Of a stretch of 64,000 nt of DNA, positions 61,934 through 64,000 are shown in pieces. Position numbers and translations under genes: made by a program. Source of the stretch: Pseudomonas sivasensis (lineage in GTDB: Bacteria > Pseudomonadota > Gammaproteobacteria > Pseudomonadales > Pseudomonadaceae); the NCBI RefSeq assembly GCF_013778505.1, contig NZ_JAAOWU010000018.1:48896-112895 (forward strand), written 5' to 3'. The notes beneath the pieces are model-generated. The model saw nothing but the letters and a program-made list of their open reading frames with translations, was not told the origin of the DNA and made no database searches. How positions within the stretch are numbered: position 1 is the first letter of the stretch; each line of letters begins with the position of its first letter.

Positions 61934-63427
61934 TTAACGCCATGCCCCTCGGGTAAGCGCGGTGCCGGGCAATTCCAACTGTATATACGCAATCACCGCG
62001 ACCATTACTGCGCAAAACAGCCATTGGAGCGCACTCAGCCCGGCAATCCGATAGATCGCCTGCAACGGTCGCCGCCAGCGGTACTCATACTCGGCAGGTG
62101 CCCAGCGTGCCGGCTGGAGCACGCCGATCAAACCGGTCACTGCGTAGGTAGCAAGCCCCAACCACCCAAGCCATTGCCACACGACAAAACCCAGCGCTAC
62201 TAATGGACCGCCGTTGCGGATCACCCGATAGCGGCGGTCGGGGATCCATTTGCGGCGCACACACCAGCGGCTGACGCGTTGGTCGAGGTCTTGCAGGCTC
62301 TCGGCCATGACGGTCCAGTAGGTCAGCAGCCACTGGCCGACGCGGGCCATCAACCAGCCGCCCAGTAGGTATAGCGGCAGCATCAATAAGGTCGGGCCGA
62401 GTGCGAATCGGCTGGAGAGACTACCCAACGCCAGGCAGGTTGCAAGGACGGCGGTGGCTCGTTTCAGGCCGTGGCGGGTGGGGCGATAGCCGACGAGGGC
62501 CTGCCAGAACCACGGGTTGTGATTGGGGAGCAAGCCCAGCAGGTCGGGGAACCGTGTGGAAAAGGCTGCGGACAGTTGCTCGCAGGCCTGCCAATCGGCT
62601 TCTCCGAACGTGGCGGCCAATTGCGCTTGCTGCGCGGGTTTTGCACACATCAAAAACAACGCCGCCGCACCCGGTTGTTGCGCCTGATCTCGCAACGCGT
62701 TCAGCCAGACGTATTGCTCGCTGCGCCGGACCAGGGCCTGCCACCGCGCTTGATCGATAGGCACCGCAGCGCCAGCGTCCCAGGCGAACAGCTGGCAGAC
62801 CTGTTGGAAAAGAGTCGGCGACCAGCTTTCTTGCACCGTGAACAGGTGCAACACCTGCACCTGCAACGCCTGGTGATGGGTCAGGTCAACCAGCCAGCCC
62901 TGGCGGCATGCCCGCTCCAGTCGTTCGAAGAACGCTCGAGGCTGGGCGTCTGCCAGGTATTTTTCAAGATCGTCGTACAGCGCGCACTTGAGTGCGTGGA
63001 CCAGGCGTTGATGGGGAAAACCGCCGCTGTTTATTTGCTGCCATGGCGTGAGCCATTGGCGTTTTTCAACGCCCCAGGTCAACAGCGGTAGATGCCGGTC
63101 GGGTGCGTTGACGCAACGCTGGAACAGCAGTTGTTCAAAGTCGGCGGCACACCCTTGTGCCACGGCGCGGGCCCAGCATTCGTCGACTTTCCAGTCATCG
63201 AATTCGGCCAGCAGCGCCATTGCTTGTTCATCCGCAGCAGGGGGGAGGGCGTGGGCGACGAGGCTGTCGCCGGCACGCAGTCGCTGCAACGCCCGCTCGT
63301 ACGCTTCTCGCAGACGCTGGAAGGCGACGGGATCAACGTCCGGCCGCGTTACCTTGAGCAGCTTGGCGTACTGGCGTTTGAGGGTGCGCTCGTCAGGGCT
63401 GGCCAGCAGATCGTCCATGTTCAGCAT
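61934..63427 (-). CDS. J-domain-like membrane protein
   Basis: This protein of about 497 residues starts with a J-domain-like helix pair (LKRQYAKLLKVTRPDVDPVA, FQRLREAYERAL) in which the HPD tripeptide reads RPD (28-30). A long helical region follows (60-320), then several transmembrane helices (about 330-370 and 410-490). Without His of HPD, stimulation of an Hsp70 is doubtful. Starts at TTG 63433, ATG 63427 or ATG 63418 are possible. Shared element B lies 18-42 nt upstream. Confidence 0.8.
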   Translation of the reverse strand: MLNMDDLLASPDERTLKRQYAKLLKVTRPDVDPVAFQRLREAYERALQRLRAGDSLVAHALPPAADEQAMALLAEFDDWKVDECWARAVAQGCAADFEQLLFQRCVNAPDRHLPLLTWGVEKRQWLTPWQQINSGGFPHQRLVHALKCALYDDLEKYLADAQPRAFFERLERACRQGWLVDLTHHQALQVQVLHLFTVQESWSPTLFQQVCQLFAWDAGAAVPIDQARWQALVRRSEQYVWLNALRDQAQQPGAAALFLMCAKPAQQAQLAATFGEADWQACEQLSAAFSTRFPDLLGLLPNHNPWFWQALVGYRPTRHGLKRATAVLATCLALGSLSSRFALGPTLLMLPLYLLGGWLMARVGQWLLTYWTVMAESLQDLDQRVSRWCVRRKWIPDRRYRVIRNGGPLVALGFVVWQWLGWLGLATYAVTGLIGVLQPARWAPAEYEYRWRRPLQAIYRIAGLSALQWLFCAVMVAVIAYIQLELPGTALTRGAWR

Positions 63428-63804
63428 CGCCAACCGTTCTTTCAGGGGGGAGGGCGATGATCACTGTTCCTGCGCGCTAAAAACAACCCCGCTGCTCACC
63501 GCTCCAATATCCATTCCACCCGGCGGTTATGCGCCCGCCCTTGCGTCAGGCGATTGATAGCGGGACTTATCAGGTCTGCGCGGATTCAGTGTGAGGGGAG
63601 CTAAGTCTGTGCGCCGGGCGCGCATTGCTGGGGTGGGGCTGCTGGATATATTTTGGATCTTGCGGGCTGATCACAGGAGTGGGCTATCTATGCATCTATC
63701 TATAGCTGCGCTGCTGCTGGTGTTGCGTGTACCGCCGGTGATGCGCCGAATCCCCCGGCTTATTGCGAAAAAAGCACCTTCTGCAACAAAAGCGTAATTA
63801 ACGC
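63428..63804. other. Intergenic region between J-domain-like gene and rRNA-type promoters
   Basis: Apart from element B I see no gene. A 68-codon frame at 63591-63797 has no convincing ribosome-binding site and an Arg/Pro-rich sequence of no recognisable kind. Confidence 0.5.
63445..63469. promoter_or_regulatory. Shared 25-bp upstream element, copy B
   Basis: On the minus strand this begins GAACAGTGATCATC and continues GCCCTCCCCCC, then TGAAAG. It differs from copy A at one base. It lies just upstream of the J-domain-like gene start. Confidence 0.7.
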
Positions 63805-63832
63805 TTGACCGCAGATTCTGGAAGCCTATAAT
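63805..63832 (+). promoter_or_regulatory. Strong sigma70 promoter (rRNA-type, first)
   Basis: TTGACC and a perfect TATAAT are separated by 16 bp, followed by the GC-rich discriminator TCGCCCCA, typical of stringently controlled stable-RNA promoters. Confidence 0.75.
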
Positions 63833-63950
63833 TCGCCCCACTTCCGGCGCAATCGAAACGGAAAACTACTTGGTAAACAATGAGTTACGCGGTTTTCGGC
63901 AGTAAGTTGCTTCAGTTCATCGAAGCCAAAAGGAAGTTGAAAAAGAGGTG

Positions 63951-63978
63951 TTGACAGCAGCGTGTAACGCTGTAGAAT
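63951..63978 (+). promoter_or_regulatory. Strong sigma70 promoter (rRNA-type, second)
   Basis: A perfect TTGACA and TAGAAT are separated by 16 bp, followed by the GC-rich TCGCCTCCCGC. With the promoter 146 bp upstream it forms the tandem arrangement of Pseudomonas rRNA operons; the 16S gene would begin beyond the window. Confidence 0.8.
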
Positions 63979-64000
63979 TCGCCTCCCGCTGATGAGAGAT

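Noticed and set aside
63591..63797. 68-codon frame before the rRNA-type promoters
   Set aside because: Arg/Pro-rich product without a ribosome-binding site; probably non-coding.
1..64000. CRISPR arrays, insertion sequences, prophage or tRNA genes
   Set aside because: I found no spaced identical direct repeats, transposase or integrase genes, phage modules or cloverleaf-like sequences. The repeats seen are REP-type.

Overview
This window is chromosomal DNA of a fluorescent pseudomonad, most likely of the Pseudomonas fluorescens group. The evidence is the high-GC coding style, several REP/REPIN elements of the 'TGTGGGAGGGGGCTTGCCCCC' type, complete cyoABCDE, folE-folX-folM and bphO-bphP operons, a short LOV protein with the Pseudomonas adduct-Cys context, and gene orders that recall P. 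aeruginosa obg-proB-creA, PA0838-PA0849 and PA3420-PA3440 (from memory, not searched). It opens inside obgE and closes on two strong tandem sigma70 promoters of the kind that precede rRNA operons.

Layout. 1-7.5 kb: housekeeping and redox genes (obgE, proB, creA, glutathione peroxidase, old yellow enzyme, glycosyltransferase, cysZ, trxB). 7.6-10.5 kb: a leftward pterin operon (folM, folE, folX) running into DUF1244 and HopJ-family genes. 10.7-12.9 kb: a probable blue-light module, with a MerR/LitR-like regulator facing a short LOV photoreceptor and a PilZ-like gene. 13-22.7 kb: flavodoxin, then aldolase, alpha/beta hydrolase, SDR, DUF1302 and DUF1329 genes and a MalT-like LuxR regulator. 22.7-28.4 kb: AraC regulator, EamA exporter, NorR/FhpR with NO-inducible flavohaemoglobin, dsbB. 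29.1-34 kb: cytochrome bo3 quinol oxidase. 34-39.2 kb: an accessory-looking block with an enterobacterial-type QueC, an XRE regulator coupled to a VUT-family transporter, an SHMT-like enzyme with an altered active site, and a Tat-exported aminotransferase. 39.2-44.9 kb: a hypothetical gene, a 2-aminoadipate/GABA-type aminotransferase, a frameshifted PAS-GGDEF gene, a PhoD-like phosphatase and a small protein. 45.1-48.5 kb: bacteriophytochrome, haem oxygenase and a lone receiver. 48.8-56.1 kb: cytochrome c, then a tightly overlapping five-gene envelope operon (PepSY, cytochrome b561, sialidase-fold, membrane protein, LTA-synthase-like sulfatase) divergent from a two-component system. 56.1-63.4 kb: a colicin-E3-type toxin with two compensating frameshifts and its putative immunity gene, then mostly uncharacterised genes including a membrane-anchored J-domain-like protein.

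The most interesting points are the toxin whose middle third is read out of frame while its catalytic tail is restored; a near-identical 25-bp element upstream of two unknown genes, with a shorter relative upstream of a third; the two separate photoreceptor systems; the QueC/VUT/XRE block; and the sialidase/LtaS-like operon with 11-bp tandem boxes in its shared promoter. There is no CRISPR array, insertion sequence, prophage or tRNA gene that I can recognise.
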